Positions 38,711 to 47,144 of a stretch of 64,000 nt of DNA are shown in pieces (within the stretch, counting starts at the first letter, position 1; each line of letters begins with the position of its first letter). Location: contig NZ_NKJI01000002.1 of NCBI RefSeq assembly GCF_002277815.1, positions 1-64,000 on the forward strand. Reading direction: 5' to 3'. The translations under genes were made by a program, and so were the position numbers. The notes beneath the pieces were generated by a model. The model was given only the letters and a program-made list of their open reading frames with translations. It had not been told where the DNA came from and searched no databases. The stretch comes from Pseudomonas sp. ERMR1:02 (GTDB taxonomy: Bacteria > Pseudomonadota > Gammaproteobacteria > Pseudomonadales > Pseudomonadaceae).

Positions 38711-38821
38711 TCGTTCCCACGCTCTGCGTGGGAACGCCTCAAGGGACGCTCCGCGTTCCAGCTCGCGAAAGGGACGCGGAGCGTCCCGGGCTGCATTCCC
38801 ACGCAGAGCGTGGGAACGATC
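38709..38821. repeat. Palindromic repeat, GATCGTTCCCACGC class
   Basis: GATCGTTCCCACGCTCTGCG faces CGCAGAGCGTGGGAACGATC, with inner arms GGGACGCTCCGCGT and ACGCGGAGCGTCCC. The first bases overlap the TGA of uvrA2. It separates two convergent genes and may act as a shared bidirectional terminator. Confidence 0.87.
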
Positions 38822-38838
38822 AAGCGCAGATAATCGAT

Positions 38839-40782
38839 TCAGGCACCGTCGAGGGTACGCCGGACCTTGTCCAGCAATTCATTGATCTGGAACGGTTTGA
38901 TCAACATTTCCATGCCATCGCCGAGAAACACCTGGCGGTTGGTCGCGGTTTCGGCGTAGCCGGTCATGAACAGGATCGGCAGCTTCTCGCGCCAGCCTCG
39001 CGCCACATCGGCCAGCTCTCGGCCGCTCATGCGTGGCAGGCCGACATCGGTCAGCAGCAGATCAATGGATTCGTCGTTCTGCAGGCGTTCCAGTGCGGTT
39101 TCAATGTCGGCTGCCTGTGAGCACCGGTAACCGGCGTCCATCAGCACTTCGGCCACGAACATACGCACCGACGGCGTGTCCTCGACGATCAACACATGCT
39201 CGCCGGCACCTTGAGGATCAACGTTGGCGGGCTCGACTGCGCTTGAAGTGGGGTCGGAGCTGGCCGGTAGCATGATGGTCACTTCAGTGCCGCGCCGCGC
39301 TACGCTGCGGATGTGCGCATCGCCTCCGGATTGTCGGGCAAAACCGTAGATGGTGGATAAACCGAGCCCGGTGCCCTGGCCCAGTGGTTTGGTAGTGAAG
39401 AACGGGTCGAACACCTTGTCGATGACGTTGTGTTCGATCCCGGTGCCGTCATCGCGCACTGATAACGCGACATACGCGCCGTCGGCCAGGTTCGGGTCGC
39501 CATGGGAGTAAACGGCATAGGTGTTGACCCAGATATTGCCGCCCTGTGGCAGGGCATCGCGGGCATTGATCACCAGATTGAGCACGGCGCTTTCCAGCTG
39601 AATCGGATCGACCAGCGCGATGGCGGCTTTGGAGGTCAGTTCCAGTTTCAGCGCAATGCGTTCGCCGATGGTGCGCACCAGCAATTCTTCGAGGGAGCGG
39701 ATGTGTTCGTTGATATCCACGGGCCGGGTGTCGAGGGGCTGTTGCCGGGCGAAGGCCAGCAGGCGATTGGTCAGGGAAGCCGCACTCATGGCCGAGTTCA
39801 AGGCCGCCTCGGCGTAGAACTGAACCTTGTCTGTGCGGGAATCGGCGACACGTTTCTGAATCAGTTCCAGGCTGGTGATGATGCCGGTAAGCAGGTTATT
39901 GAAATCGTGGGCAATACCACCGGTCAGCCTGCCCAGTGCATCCATTTTCTGCACCTGCAACAGTTGAGCTTCGGTGCGCACGCGTTCAGCCACTTCCTTG
40001 GCCAACTGCGTGGTGGCGTCGTCCAGCCGTGCCTGATGCGAGCGTTCGCGGTGGCGGTGCTCGGTGACATCCTCGACAAATACCAGGCTCAGTTCCGGGG
40101 TGCGATAGGGTGAAATCTGCCATTCGGTTTCGCGGATCTCGCCCTGGACGCGCATGCTCAAGGTACCTTTCCAGCGCTCGCCATAGGCCAGGCGCAGGCG
40201 CAGTTCCTCGATGACCGCGAGCTGGTCGTCGGCAATGCACTCGTGCAAGGTGTCAGCGTCGAGGTTGTCTTGAATCAGTTGGGCGAATGCATGGTTGCAT
40301 TCATGAACTTTCAGGCTGGCATCGAGCACTGCGATGGGCGCCGAGACATTGAAGAAAATCTCGCGAAAGCGCGCTTCGCTTTCCCGCAGGGCATTCTCTG
40401 TTTCCCGCACCCGCAGCAAGGTGCGCAGGGTTGCCAACAGCACATCCGGGTCGATCGGATGGATCAGGTAAGCGTCGGCCCCGGCGTCGAGGCCAGCGAT
40501 GATGTCACCGGACTGGATCGATGCAGCGGAGACGTGAACCACCGGGAGCAGGGCGGTGGCGGGGTCGGCGCGCAGTTTGCGCACGATGTCGAAACCGCTC
40601 ATGTCCGGCAGATTGACGTCGAGCACCAACGCGTCGAGGGCGACGTTTTTGATCAACTCCAGGCCCTCGCTGCCGGTTCCTGCTTCGAGCACTTCATAGC
40701 CATGACGTTCCAGGCGCCGGCGCAGGGCATAGCGCGTGGCGACGTTGTCGTCGACGATCAGCAAGCGCATGTCACGTTTCAT
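38839..40782 (-). CDS. Hybrid sensor histidine kinase (REC-PAS-HisKA-HATPase-REC)
   Basis: A 647-residue cytoplasmic hybrid kinase. Residues 5-120 are a receiver (LLIVDDN, phospho-Asp in LVLDVNLPDMSG). A PAS domain follows (about 140-250, APIAVLDASLKVHECNHAF), then a coiled linker. The H-box is LTGGIAHDFNNLLTGIITSL near residue 295 and the ATPase has N, G1 and G2 boxes (NLVINARDALPQGG, DDGTGI, GQGTGLGLSTIYG). A second receiver begins near 525 (phospho-Asp in LLLTDVGLPRMSGRE). No membrane segments are seen. It is the last gene of the rsbRST operon and overlaps the preceding kinase by 11 bases, so it is probably an output or relay for the stressosome-like module. Confidence 0.93.
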   Translation of the reverse strand: MKRDMRLLIVDDNVATRYALRRRLERHGYEVLEAGTGSEGLELIKNVALDALVLDVNLPDMSGFDIVRKLRADPATALLPVVHVSAASIQSGDIIAGLDAGADAYLIHPIDPDVLLATLRTLLRVRETENALRESEARFREIFFNVSAPIAVLDASLKVHECNHAFAQLIQDNLDADTLHECIADDQLAVIEELRLRLAYGERWKGTLSMRVQGEIRETEWQISPYRTPELSLVFVEDVTEHRHRERSHQARLDDATTQLAKEVAERVRTEAQLLQVQKMDALGRLTGGIAHDFNNLLTGIITSLELIQKRVADSRTDKVQFYAEAALNSAMSAASLTNRLLAFARQQPLDTRPVDINEHIRSLEELLVRTIGERIALKLELTSKAAIALVDPIQLESAVLNLVINARDALPQGGNIWVNTYAVYSHGDPNLADGAYVALSVRDDGTGIEHNVIDKVFDPFFTTKPLGQGTGLGLSTIYGFARQSGGDAHIRSVARRGTEVTIMLPASSDPTSSAVEPANVDPQGAGEHVLIVEDTPSVRMFVAEVLMDAGYRCSQAADIETALERLQNDESIDLLLTDVGLPRMSGRELADVARGWREKLPILFMTGYAETATNRQVFLGDGMEMLIKPFQINELLDKVRRTLDGA

Positions 40783-41646
40783 CGGCAGGCTCCAAGGCGA
40801 TGGCCAGCGGGATAATCACAAAAAAGGTCGAGCCTGCGCCCGGCATGCTCTGAACCCCGACTTCGCCGCCCAGCAATTGCGCGAATCGTTTGCACAGGGA
40901 CAAACCAAGCCCGGTTCCACGCAGGCGCTTTTGCAGCGGTGAGTCGACCTGGGAAAAGTCTTCGAACAATGCGCCATGCAGCTCGGGCGCGATACCTATT
41001 CCGGTGTCGCTGACGGCGAAGCGCACGTGGGTGCTGTTTTCCATCTGTGCCGACACCCGGACTTCCCGCGGGTGGTGAACTTCAGCGAGTTGGAGATGAA
41101 GTTGCGCAGGATTTGCGCAAGTTTCTTGTCGTCACTGTACAACCGCGGCAAGCCTACCGGCTCCTCGAAAATCAGGTCTACGGCAGTGGCATCGACAATC
41201 GGGCGAAACATGCCGCGCAGGGCCGCGAACAGGTCGAACATGTCAAACCAGGCCGGGAAAATGATGATGCGTCCGGCTTCGATCTTCGCCAGGTCCAGCA
41301 GATCGTCGACCATGTCGGTCAGTTCCCGCGCGGAAGTGCTGACGAAGGCCACTTGCTTGTGCTGTTCGGGGCTCAATGGCCCGTCTAGCTCGTCGGTCAG
41401 CAGGCTGGCGATGCTCAGGATCGAGCCCAGTGGTGTGCGAAATTCATGGCTCATGTACGACAGGAAACGGCTTTTCAGATCCGAGGCCTGCCGCAATTGC
41501 TCGGCCTGGGTGTCGAGTTCGGCATACAGCGCCAGAACGCCCTGGTTGGTTTCATCCAGCTCTTCGCGCAGGGCGTTGGCTTCGCCTTGCAACTGTGCGA
41601 TCAGCGCCGCTTGATCGTCAATCCGACTGATGGGTGTTTCAGGCAT
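40772..41646 (-). CDS. Cytoplasmic sensor histidine kinase (one frameshift)
   Basis: About 291 residues after repair. The N-terminal coiled coil (QAALIAQLQGEANALREELD) leads to H-box FLSYMSHEFRTPLGSILSI, and the ATPase has N-box ILRNFISNSLKFTTRG, G1 SDTGIGIAPEL and G2 RGTGLGLSLCKRFA. Near 41068 CCGCGGG needs one more G to join FTTRG to EVRVSAQMENSTHVRFAVSD. There is no input or membrane domain. ATG 41646 overlaps the phosphatase gene by 8 bases. It presumably takes its signal from the RsbR/S/T/PP2C proteins encoded before it and may act on the receivers of the hybrid kinase behind it. Confidence 0.88.
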
Positions 41647-42655
41647 GGGCGGCCTCCAGAGCAATGACCAACACCGTGACATCGTCCCGTCCACGACAGA
41701 AATCACGGTGCAAAACAGCGGCAATCACGGCGGGATGGCGATACACCAGACCGGGGTAATCCTGCAGGTTCCAGCGCGACTGCAGGCCGTCGCTATACAT
41801 GATCAACAGTTGTCCGTTCACTTGAGCATAGTCAAAGGGTTGCGCCTTTCGATACTGGACGCCGACGATGCCGGGATGGGAGGCCAGACCACGAGACTTG
41901 TCCGGTGCGATCAGGAAGGCACCGATGTTGCCGATGCCGACGAATTTCATCGTGTCACTGTGACTGTCGAACTGGGCAATGGCCAAGGCACCGCCACGGG
42001 TGCCGGTCATGGCCTGGTGAATGTCTTCCAACAGCAGTAGCGGTGATGAAAACGGTTGCCGGGCGAAGGCTTGCTCGCCGACGCGGGCGGCCCGTTCGGC
42101 TTCTTCACCATGGCCCAGACCGTCGATCACCAGGGCACTGATGCGCGGCCCGTCAAAGGCCAGGTGCCAGACATCGCCACAGGCAGGATCGTTGTGCATC
42201 GAATGCTGGCTGATGCCGATGCGTTGGTCCGCGACCTGGTGTTGGCGCGGATACAACCGTGTGAGCAGCACGGCACCCCGTGAGTCGGCATAAACGTCGA
42301 ACACCTCAGTCTGACGAGATACGGCGCCAAGTCCGGTGCCTTGGGTGCCTCCCGTGGAAAAACCATCGGTCAGGCACGCCTGCAAATCAAATCCGTTAGC
42401 GCGGTCTATGGCGAGCATTTCAATGCCGGCGCCACCCGAACCGGGCAAGACCCTCAGGTGCAACTCCCCACGACTTGCATGCTTGAGAATATTGCTGGCG
42501 AGTTCAGTGGCTACCAGTGCCACTCGCCCTGCATCGGTGTCGTCGAAACCGTTTTTTTCCGCCAGTTGCTGCGCGGTGCGCCGTGCATGACCGACCTGGC
42601 TGCTGTCTTCGATCGTCAGCACCAGCGTCATCGTCCCGCCAATGTTCATGTCCAT
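41639..42655 (-). CDS. HATPase-PP2C fusion (RsbX/SpoIIE-like phosphatase with anti-sigma-type kinase domain)
   Basis: 338 residues with two domains. Residues 10-130 are a GHKL ATPase of RsbW/RsbT type (N-box VATELASNILKHASRGEL, glycine-rich GGTQGTGLGAVSR). Residues 155-335 are a PP2C/SpoIIE phosphatase (metal Asp in ISALVIDGLGHGEEAERAA, GIGNIGAFLIAPD, LIMYSDGLQSRW and final GRDDVTVLVI). In Gram-positive stressosomes RsbX dephosphorylates RsbR and RsbS; here that job may be fused to a second kinase-like domain. The start may be ATG 42655, overlapping the rsbT stop, or ATG 42631 (MTLVLTIED). Confidence 0.9.
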   Translation of the reverse strand: MDMNIGGTMTLVLTIEDSSQVGHARRTAQQLAEKNGFDDTDAGRVALVATELASNILKHASRGELHLRVLPGSGGAGIEMLAIDRANGFDLQACLTDGFSTGGTQGTGLGAVSRQTEVFDVYADSRGAVLLTRLYPRQHQVADQRIGISQHSMHNDPACGDVWHLAFDGPRISALVIDGLGHGEEAERAARVGEQAFARQPFSSPLLLLEDIHQAMTGTRGGALAIAQFDSHSDTMKFVGIGNIGAFLIAPDKSRGLASHPGIVGVQYRKAQPFDYAQVNGQLLIMYSDGLQSRWNLQDYPGLVYRHPAVIAAVLHRDFCRGRDDVTVLVIALEAAHA

Positions 42656-43050
42656 CGCGTGATCGTCACGCGGGTGCCCTTGCCTGGCGTGGTGTCCAGC
42701 TCGAACTCGTCCACCAGGCGCTTGGCTCCGGGCAGGCCCAGTCCAAGGCCCTTGCCGGAGGTCCAGCCGTCAGTCATCGCCAGTTTGATGTCGGCGATGC
42801 CCGGGCCTTCGTCGCGAAAAACCAGGCGCAGACCGACGCGCGCATGATCGTCGAGGATTTGCCAGTCCATGTCGCCGCCACCGCCATACACCATGGTGTT
42901 GCGGGCCAGTTCGCTGACAGCAGTCACCAGTTTGGTCAGGTCGATCAGGCGCATGCCGCATTCGTTGGCGAGCTTGCGCGTCAGTTGCCGGGCCAGGACC
43001 ACATCCTGTTCGCTATGAATCGGATGAGTGCCGCTGCTGCCTACGTTCAT
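42646..43050 (-). CDS. rsbT: RsbT-like serine/threonine kinase
   Basis: A 134-residue GHKL-fold switch kinase. The N-box is VTAVSELARNTMVYGGGGDM, the G1 box FRDEGPGIADIKLA and the G2 box SGKGLGLGLPGAKRLVDEF. It is of RsbT length and has the expected GKGLGLGL lid. In the described module RsbT is held by RsbR/RsbS, phosphorylates both under stress, and is then free to activate the output. ATG overlaps the rsbS stop (ATGA). Confidence 0.93.
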   Translation of the reverse strand: MNVGSSGTHPIHSEQDVVLARQLTRKLANECGMRLIDLTKLVTAVSELARNTMVYGGGGDMDWQILDDHARVGLRLVFRDEGPGIADIKLAMTDGWTSGKGLGLGLPGAKRLVDEFELDTTPGKGTRVTITRWT

Positions 43051-43409
43051 TGCCCACGTACTCGATCCTGAAGCAGTTTCATCCCGCGCTCGACATTCAG
43101 CGCGGTACTGACGCCGGGCAGCGTCAGGCCGAGTTCCACCAGGGTGATCGCCACCGCAGGCTGCATGCCGACCAATACGGTCTGGGTATCCATGATTTTC
43201 GACAGGCCGGAAATGGTCCCGATCATTCGGCCAATGAACGAGTCCACCATGTCGAGGGCGGAAATGTCGATCAACACGCCTCGGGCGGAGGTCTTGCTGA
43301 TGCGCTCGGACAGGTCGTCCTGCAGCGTCAGCGCAAGCTGGTCATGCATGTCGACCTGAATCGTCACCAGCAGGAAGTCGCCCATTTGCAAAATCGGAAT
43401 GCGCTCCAT
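43047..43409 (-). CDS. rsbS: RsbS-like STAS antagonist
   Basis: A 120-residue single STAS domain. The conserved phosphorylation region is DISALDMVDSFIGRMIGTIS, where the Ser of VDSF corresponds to Ser59 of Bacillus subtilis RsbS. The helix GMQPAVAITLVELGLTLPGV is also typical. It should form the stressosome core with RsbR and sequester RsbT. It is four bases downstream of rsbR and overlaps rsbT. Confidence 0.93.
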   Translation of the reverse strand: MERIPILQMGDFLLVTIQVDMHDQLALTLQDDLSERISKTSARGVLIDISALDMVDSFIGRMIGTISGLSKIMDTQTVLVGMQPAVAITLVELGLTLPGVSTALNVERGMKLLQDRVRGQ

Positions 43410-43413
43410 GGGC

Positions 43414-44265
43414 TCAGTCCGCCTTGCTGATGGACAGTCCTAGCCGGGTCAGGGCCAGTTTCAGGGCATCGGCCAGGTTGGCCTTGGTTACCACGCCTTG
43501 CAGGTCCAGCCCAAGGTGCACAATGGTCTGGGCGATCTGCGGGCGCACGCCACTGATGATGCAGTCGGCACCCATCAGGCGAATGGCGGTGACTGTTTTG
43601 AGCAGGTGCTGTGCGACGAGAGTGTCGACGGTCGCCACGCCGGTGATGTCGATAATGGCGATCTCGGAGCCGGTGTCGACGATTCGCTGCAGCAGCGATT
43701 CCATCACCACCTGGGTGCGTTGCGAGTCGAGGGTGCCGATCATCGGCAGTGCCAGAACCCCATCCCAGAGTTTGATCACTGGGGTCGACAGTTCCAGCAG
43801 CTCTTCCTGCTGACGCTTGATCACTGATTCGCGGGATTTCTGGAAGGTGCGAATGGTGTGCATGCCTAGTGCGTCGAGCAATTCGGAAATTCCCCAGACC
43901 TGTTCGACCAGCGTTGCCGGGCTGTCCTGGTAGTGATTCTGCAGCAATACGAACAGTGGGCCTTTTAGCGCGAAGATGAAGCTGGCGGTCTGCTGCGAAT
44001 CGTGGCCGAGCAGGGCGCGGCTATGGGAGAGTTTTTCGAGGAACTGGCGAATTTCGTCCCAGCCGGGCGCGGCGACATTCTGGCCATTGCCTTTATCGAG
44101 GCCGGAGAGAAGCAGGTGGAAAAACTCCGAAGTCTGTTGCTTCAAGTCCAGCTCTTTGAGGTTGCGCGTGGCGCCGCTGGCCTCAAGGTTGTTTGTCCAT
44201 TCGACAAGCAATTGCGTCTGGTTTTTTTTCATCGCATCGAGTGTGCTCGATTGCAGTGCCGGCAT
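43414..44265 (-). CDS. rsbR: RsbR-like stressosome sensor (N-terminal sensor + STAS)
   Basis: 283 residues. ATG 44265 follows AAAGGAGCCAAAAATC; a longer frame to 44331 lacks a site. Residues 1-150 are a helical RsbRD-type sensor region (no heme or flavin motif recognised), then a C-terminal STAS domain. Both regulatory threonines of RsbR proteins appear conserved: ITGVATVDTLVAQHLL (T171-like) and GVRPQIAQTIVHLGLDLQ (T205-like). It is the first gene of the operon and gives the module its input. Confidence 0.92.
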   Translation of the reverse strand: MPALQSSTLDAMKKNQTQLLVEWTNNLEASGATRNLKELDLKQQTSEFFHLLLSGLDKGNGQNVAAPGWDEIRQFLEKLSHSRALLGHDSQQTASFIFALKGPLFVLLQNHYQDSPATLVEQVWGISELLDALGMHTIRTFQKSRESVIKRQQEELLELSTPVIKLWDGVLALPMIGTLDSQRTQVVMESLLQRIVDTGSEIAIIDITGVATVDTLVAQHLLKTVTAIRLMGADCIISGVRPQIAQTIVHLGLDLQGVVTKANLADALKLALTRLGLSISKAD

Positions 44266-44515
44266 GATTTTTGGCTCCTTTAGGGTATGCGCCGATTCCC
44301 TAAAAAATAACCGGTGCAAAGTCAGTGACATTTGCTGGATGAAATAGTTGGTCGCTTTTTGGCGCGATTTTTCATCCGCTGCCTATGGACTTTAGTCGGC
44401 GTCGGCCTCAGCGCCGTTTTTTTCATTATGAATCAGCGATCTGATGGTACCTCGCCAAATGTGGCGACTTCGAAACTACAAGGCCCGACGATTAAGGCCG
44501 CGTAATTGCGCCCAA

Positions 44516-44553
44516 TAAAAAGCCGCATCCCGGATGCGGCTTTTAACTTTTTG
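44516..44553 (-). terminator. Rho-independent terminator after the DUF4142 gene
   Basis: GCCGCATCC (44522-44530) and GGATGCGGC (44532-44540) make a 9-bp stem. A-rich text on one side and T-rich text on the other mean that the minus-strand RNA ends in GGCTTTTTATTG. The hairpin begins about 20 bases beyond the stop of the DUF4142 gene at 44571. The rest of the gap 44266-44515 carries the rsbR leader; no other feature is seen. Confidence 0.85.
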
Positions 44554-44570
44554 CTTTTAAATCAACGAAA

Positions 44571-45092
44571 TTACTTGTCTGGATGGGCAGCCTGGAGTTT
44601 TTTCGCCATAGCCAAGTGTTTTTCCAGCCCCGGCAACATTTTTTGCGCAAAGCCTTTCAAGTCTGTCGCGCCTTTGGTTTTGTCGTCCGTCACTGTATTG
44701 GCTTCTTTCTTGAACAGCTCGATGGTGTCTTCGTGGGCTTTGACCTGGTTGTTGGCATAAGCCGCATCGAAGGATTCGTCACGCATGTCGAGAATTTTTT
44801 CCTTGGCCTGCTTCACCAATGTCGTGCTGTCCGGCACTTCGATGTCGTTCTTTTTCGCGATGGCGGCCAGTTCATCGTTCGCCTTGCCATGATCGGTGAT
44901 CATCATGTTGGCGAATGCCTTGACGTCTGCCGATTGGCTTTTTTCCAGCGCCAGCCGGCTGGTCTCGATCTCGGCGATGCCGCCGGCGGCTGCCTTGTCG
45001 ACAAAGTTATTGGAGGTCGCCGCGAATGCCGCGCCCATGCTGGTACACAAGGCGATGGCCAGAGCGAGATTGCGCAAGTTAAATCCGTCCAT
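44571..45092 (-). CDS. DUF4142 periplasmic protein
   Basis: A 173-residue secreted helical protein. The signal peptide is LALAIALCTSMGAAFA-ATS. The DUF4142 (ferritin-like/bacterioferritin-like four-helix) features are FVDKAAAGGIAEIETSRLAL, DVKAFANMMITDHGKANDEL and the terminal MLPGLEKHLAMAKKL. ATG 45092 follows GTGGAGAAGTACCA. Function is unknown; members are often induced in stationary phase or osmotic stress, which would fit the adjacent stressosome operon, but it has its own terminator. Confidence 0.9.
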   Translation of the reverse strand: MDGFNLRNLALAIALCTSMGAAFAATSNNFVDKAAAGGIAEIETSRLALEKSQSADVKAFANMMITDHGKANDELAAIAKKNDIEVPDSTTLVKQAKEKILDMRDESFDAAYANNQVKAHEDTIELFKKEANTVTDDKTKGATDLKGFAQKMLPGLEKHLAMAKKLQAAHPDK

Positions 45093-45298
45093 TGGTACTT
45101 CTCCACGCAGATGATCGAGGTGATCGTTAACCTATGGAGGCTGGCGCCCGGGTAAAGGTTTGATCGCATTTGCCAGAGGGTGACGAACGGACCGCTGGTC
45201 AGACAGATGGTCGACAGAACCTGCCATCCGAGGCCATTCTGATAGTTCGCGAACGCAATCAGTCGCGTTTGCTACCGATTAACAAACGGAGGTGTTCC

Positions 45299-45532
45299 AT
45301 GCCGGTGCCCCACGACCTTTTTCAGGACCTGAGTTGCACAAAGGAAGAAATCCAGCAGAAACGCACCAAGGATCCGTTATTGGATTCACTGATCAACAAG
45401 TATTCCCAGGCGGATGCCGAGGTGGTGAAGGCGGAGCAAGCCAAATCCAGCGATGACGCGGTGACGAAGCTCAAGGCGAAGCGCTTGGAGGTCAAGGACA
45501 AGATCGTCAGACAACTCCAGTCGTCGTCCTGA
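45299..45532 (+). CDS. DUF465 (YdcH-like) small protein
   Basis: 77 residues from ATG 45299, behind ACGGAGGTGTTCC. The sequence is charged and helical (RLEVKDKIVRQLQSSS at the end, HDLFQDLSCTKEEIQQKRTK at the start), typical of the YdcH/DUF465 family of coiled-coil proteins. The role is unknown. A hairpin GTCACCG-ACGAC-CGGTGAC follows at about 45557-45575. Confidence 0.8.
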   Translation: MPVPHDLFQDLSCTKEEIQQKRTKDPLLDSLINKYSQADAEVVKAEQAKSSDDAVTKLKAKRLEVKDKIVRQLQSSS

Positions 45533-45652
45533 TGTTGTAAAGAGTCCGGCAATGGGTCACCGACGACCGGTGACTGAAAAGTTGGAACGGCGATAAAAAC
45601 CGGCACCTCGAATGTTCAGAGTCCGACAATAAGGCTCCATGCGAGGTGCCAC

Positions 45653-45871
45653 ATGAATGACGCAAAATTCCCTTCTGAAGAGCAGGCTGGCTACGATCCG
45701 ATTCCCACCCATCCCGAACCCCTGAGCCCAGGCCGCACGGCCGTCAATCCAGAAGACGAGCCAGGCATTGATGAATTGCCGAACAACGAAGGCGCCATCC
45801 CCACGAAACAGAGCGATGGCACGGACATCGATCCGGAGCGCGTGCGCGATGGAGAAATGGATCCTCGGTAA
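45653..45871 (+). CDS. Small acidic hypothetical protein
   Basis: 72 residues, starting at ATG 45653 after GCGAGGTGCCAC. It is rich in Pro, Glu and Asp (DPIPTHPEPLSPGRTAVNPE, DGTDIDPERVRDGEMDPR) and probably disordered. There is no signal peptide or membrane segment. It resembles small stress-associated Pseudomonas proteins, but I cannot name a family. It is convergent with the desaturase gene, ending 13 bases before that gene's stop. Confidence 0.68.
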   Translation: MNDAKFPSEEQAGYDPIPTHPEPLSPGRTAVNPEDEPGIDELPNNEGAIPTKQSDGTDIDPERVRDGEMDPR

Positions 45872-45883
45872 ATGCTCACCATT

Positions 45884-47029
45884 TCACGCGTTGACTCCTG
45901 ACTGTGCCAGATGTTTTTGCGCCATTTCGCGCAATGCCAGCATCGACGCGGCCGACTCGCGATCGATCCGGCGCCTGAGCAGCCATTTATTGGCAATGCG
46001 CATCCCGAGGCCGCTGAACTGATACTCAAGAGTGCGGACAAACCGCGTGCCATTGCCGCAGGCTTCGCATTCGTAAGTCAGTATCAGTGACAGGCCATGA
46101 TCGCCTTGGGCCTGAGCGACCCAGCGCCGCCCCGGCAGATACTCGTCGACCATCCAGCTTAAATGCCCGTCACGTCCGCCAGCCCGGATGTCCTCTTCGA
46201 ACCGCGCGCCAGCATACAATGAGCCCTTCTGCCCATTGATCTTGAGGGATGAAGGATGCCACTGGGGCCACTGGGTCACGGTGCTGGCGTAAGCGAGCAC
46301 GTCGATGGGATTTGCGGCAATCTCGATCTGATGCTGCATGCGGGTCATGGGCGTTCTCGGCAGGTACGGGGTAGCCTGCTCCGGTTCCCAGTAGAGGGTG
46401 CCGAACAGGTAATCCATCAACGGAAAAACGATGTTGAAATTGCGCTCCTGCATCATCTCGCGGCGGTGATGCAGTTCATGCAGGCGACGCATCTGGCGGA
46501 TCCACGGCAGACGCGTCAGCGGATTGTGCGGCGGCAGATGCTCGCAGGCGTGAAACACCTCATAGGCCAGGTAACCGAGGACCAGACAGCCACCGACCAT
46601 CCCGGCGACGTTGGCATCGAATCGGGTGAACAGCCACCAAAGGGGCAAGGTAACGACCAGCGTATGCAACACGACCAACCACGCCGGAAACAGAATCACC
46701 CGCCAGTCGCGGGCGCTGTCGTAGGTCATGTGGCCGGGCGCGAAAAAACTGTGGTGGTCGCCGGCATGGCGGGCGTAGAACATCCGTGCGAAGGTTTTTT
46801 TGTGATGCCCCAGGTGCCGATGCACCATGTACACGCCGCAGTTGAAGATCAACAGGGTCAGCGGCACCGCCAGCCACTCCAGCGGTCGCACCTGATGCAC
46901 GGTGCTCCAGAATGCGGCGATGGCCAGAATGCCGAACAGCAGCACAAAGGTGCCATGCAGCCACGGGTTGTAGAGTGGATGAACATTGGCGCGGTAACGG
47001 CTGCGAAATGCTTCGGTGGTCTGCCTCAC
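45884..47029 (-). CDS. Sterol desaturase-family hydroxylase fused to an SRPBCC domain
   Basis: 381 residues in two parts. Residues 1-225 are an integral-membrane fatty-acid hydroxylase/sterol desaturase: hydrophobic segments near 28-45, 50-68, 115-130 and 145-160, and the di-iron histidine boxes HRHLGHHKKTF, ARHAGDHHSF, HACEHLPPH and RLHELHHRREM. Residues 240-375 look like an SRPBCC/polyketide-cyclase lipid-binding domain (EIAANPIDVLAYASTVTQWP, LSWMVDEYLPGRRWVAQAQ, VRTLEYQFSGLGMRIANKW). The second domain may present or accept the lipid substrate. An oligo TTG repeat (TGTTGTTGTTATTGTTGTTG) lies just upstream at about 47039-47060. Confidence 0.83.
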   Translation of the reverse strand: MRQTTEAFRSRYRANVHPLYNPWLHGTFVLLFGILAIAAFWSTVHQVRPLEWLAVPLTLLIFNCGVYMVHRHLGHHKKTFARMFYARHAGDHHSFFAPGHMTYDSARDWRVILFPAWLVVLHTLVVTLPLWWLFTRFDANVAGMVGGCLVLGYLAYEVFHACEHLPPHNPLTRLPWIRQMRRLHELHHRREMMQERNFNIVFPLMDYLFGTLYWEPEQATPYLPRTPMTRMQHQIEIAANPIDVLAYASTVTQWPQWHPSSLKINGQKGSLYAGARFEEDIRAGGRDGHLSWMVDEYLPGRRWVAQAQGDHGLSLILTYECEACGNGTRFVRTLEYQFSGLGMRIANKWLLRRRIDRESAASMLALREMAQKHLAQSGVNA

Positions 47030-47144
47030 TGCAATTACCTGTTGTTGTTATTGTTGTTGTTATCTCCTGCAGACTAGTCGATCCCGGCGTTTTGGCTGGC
47101 CGAACCTTGAGGACACAACTGCCATGATCCGGTGCAAACCGGAC

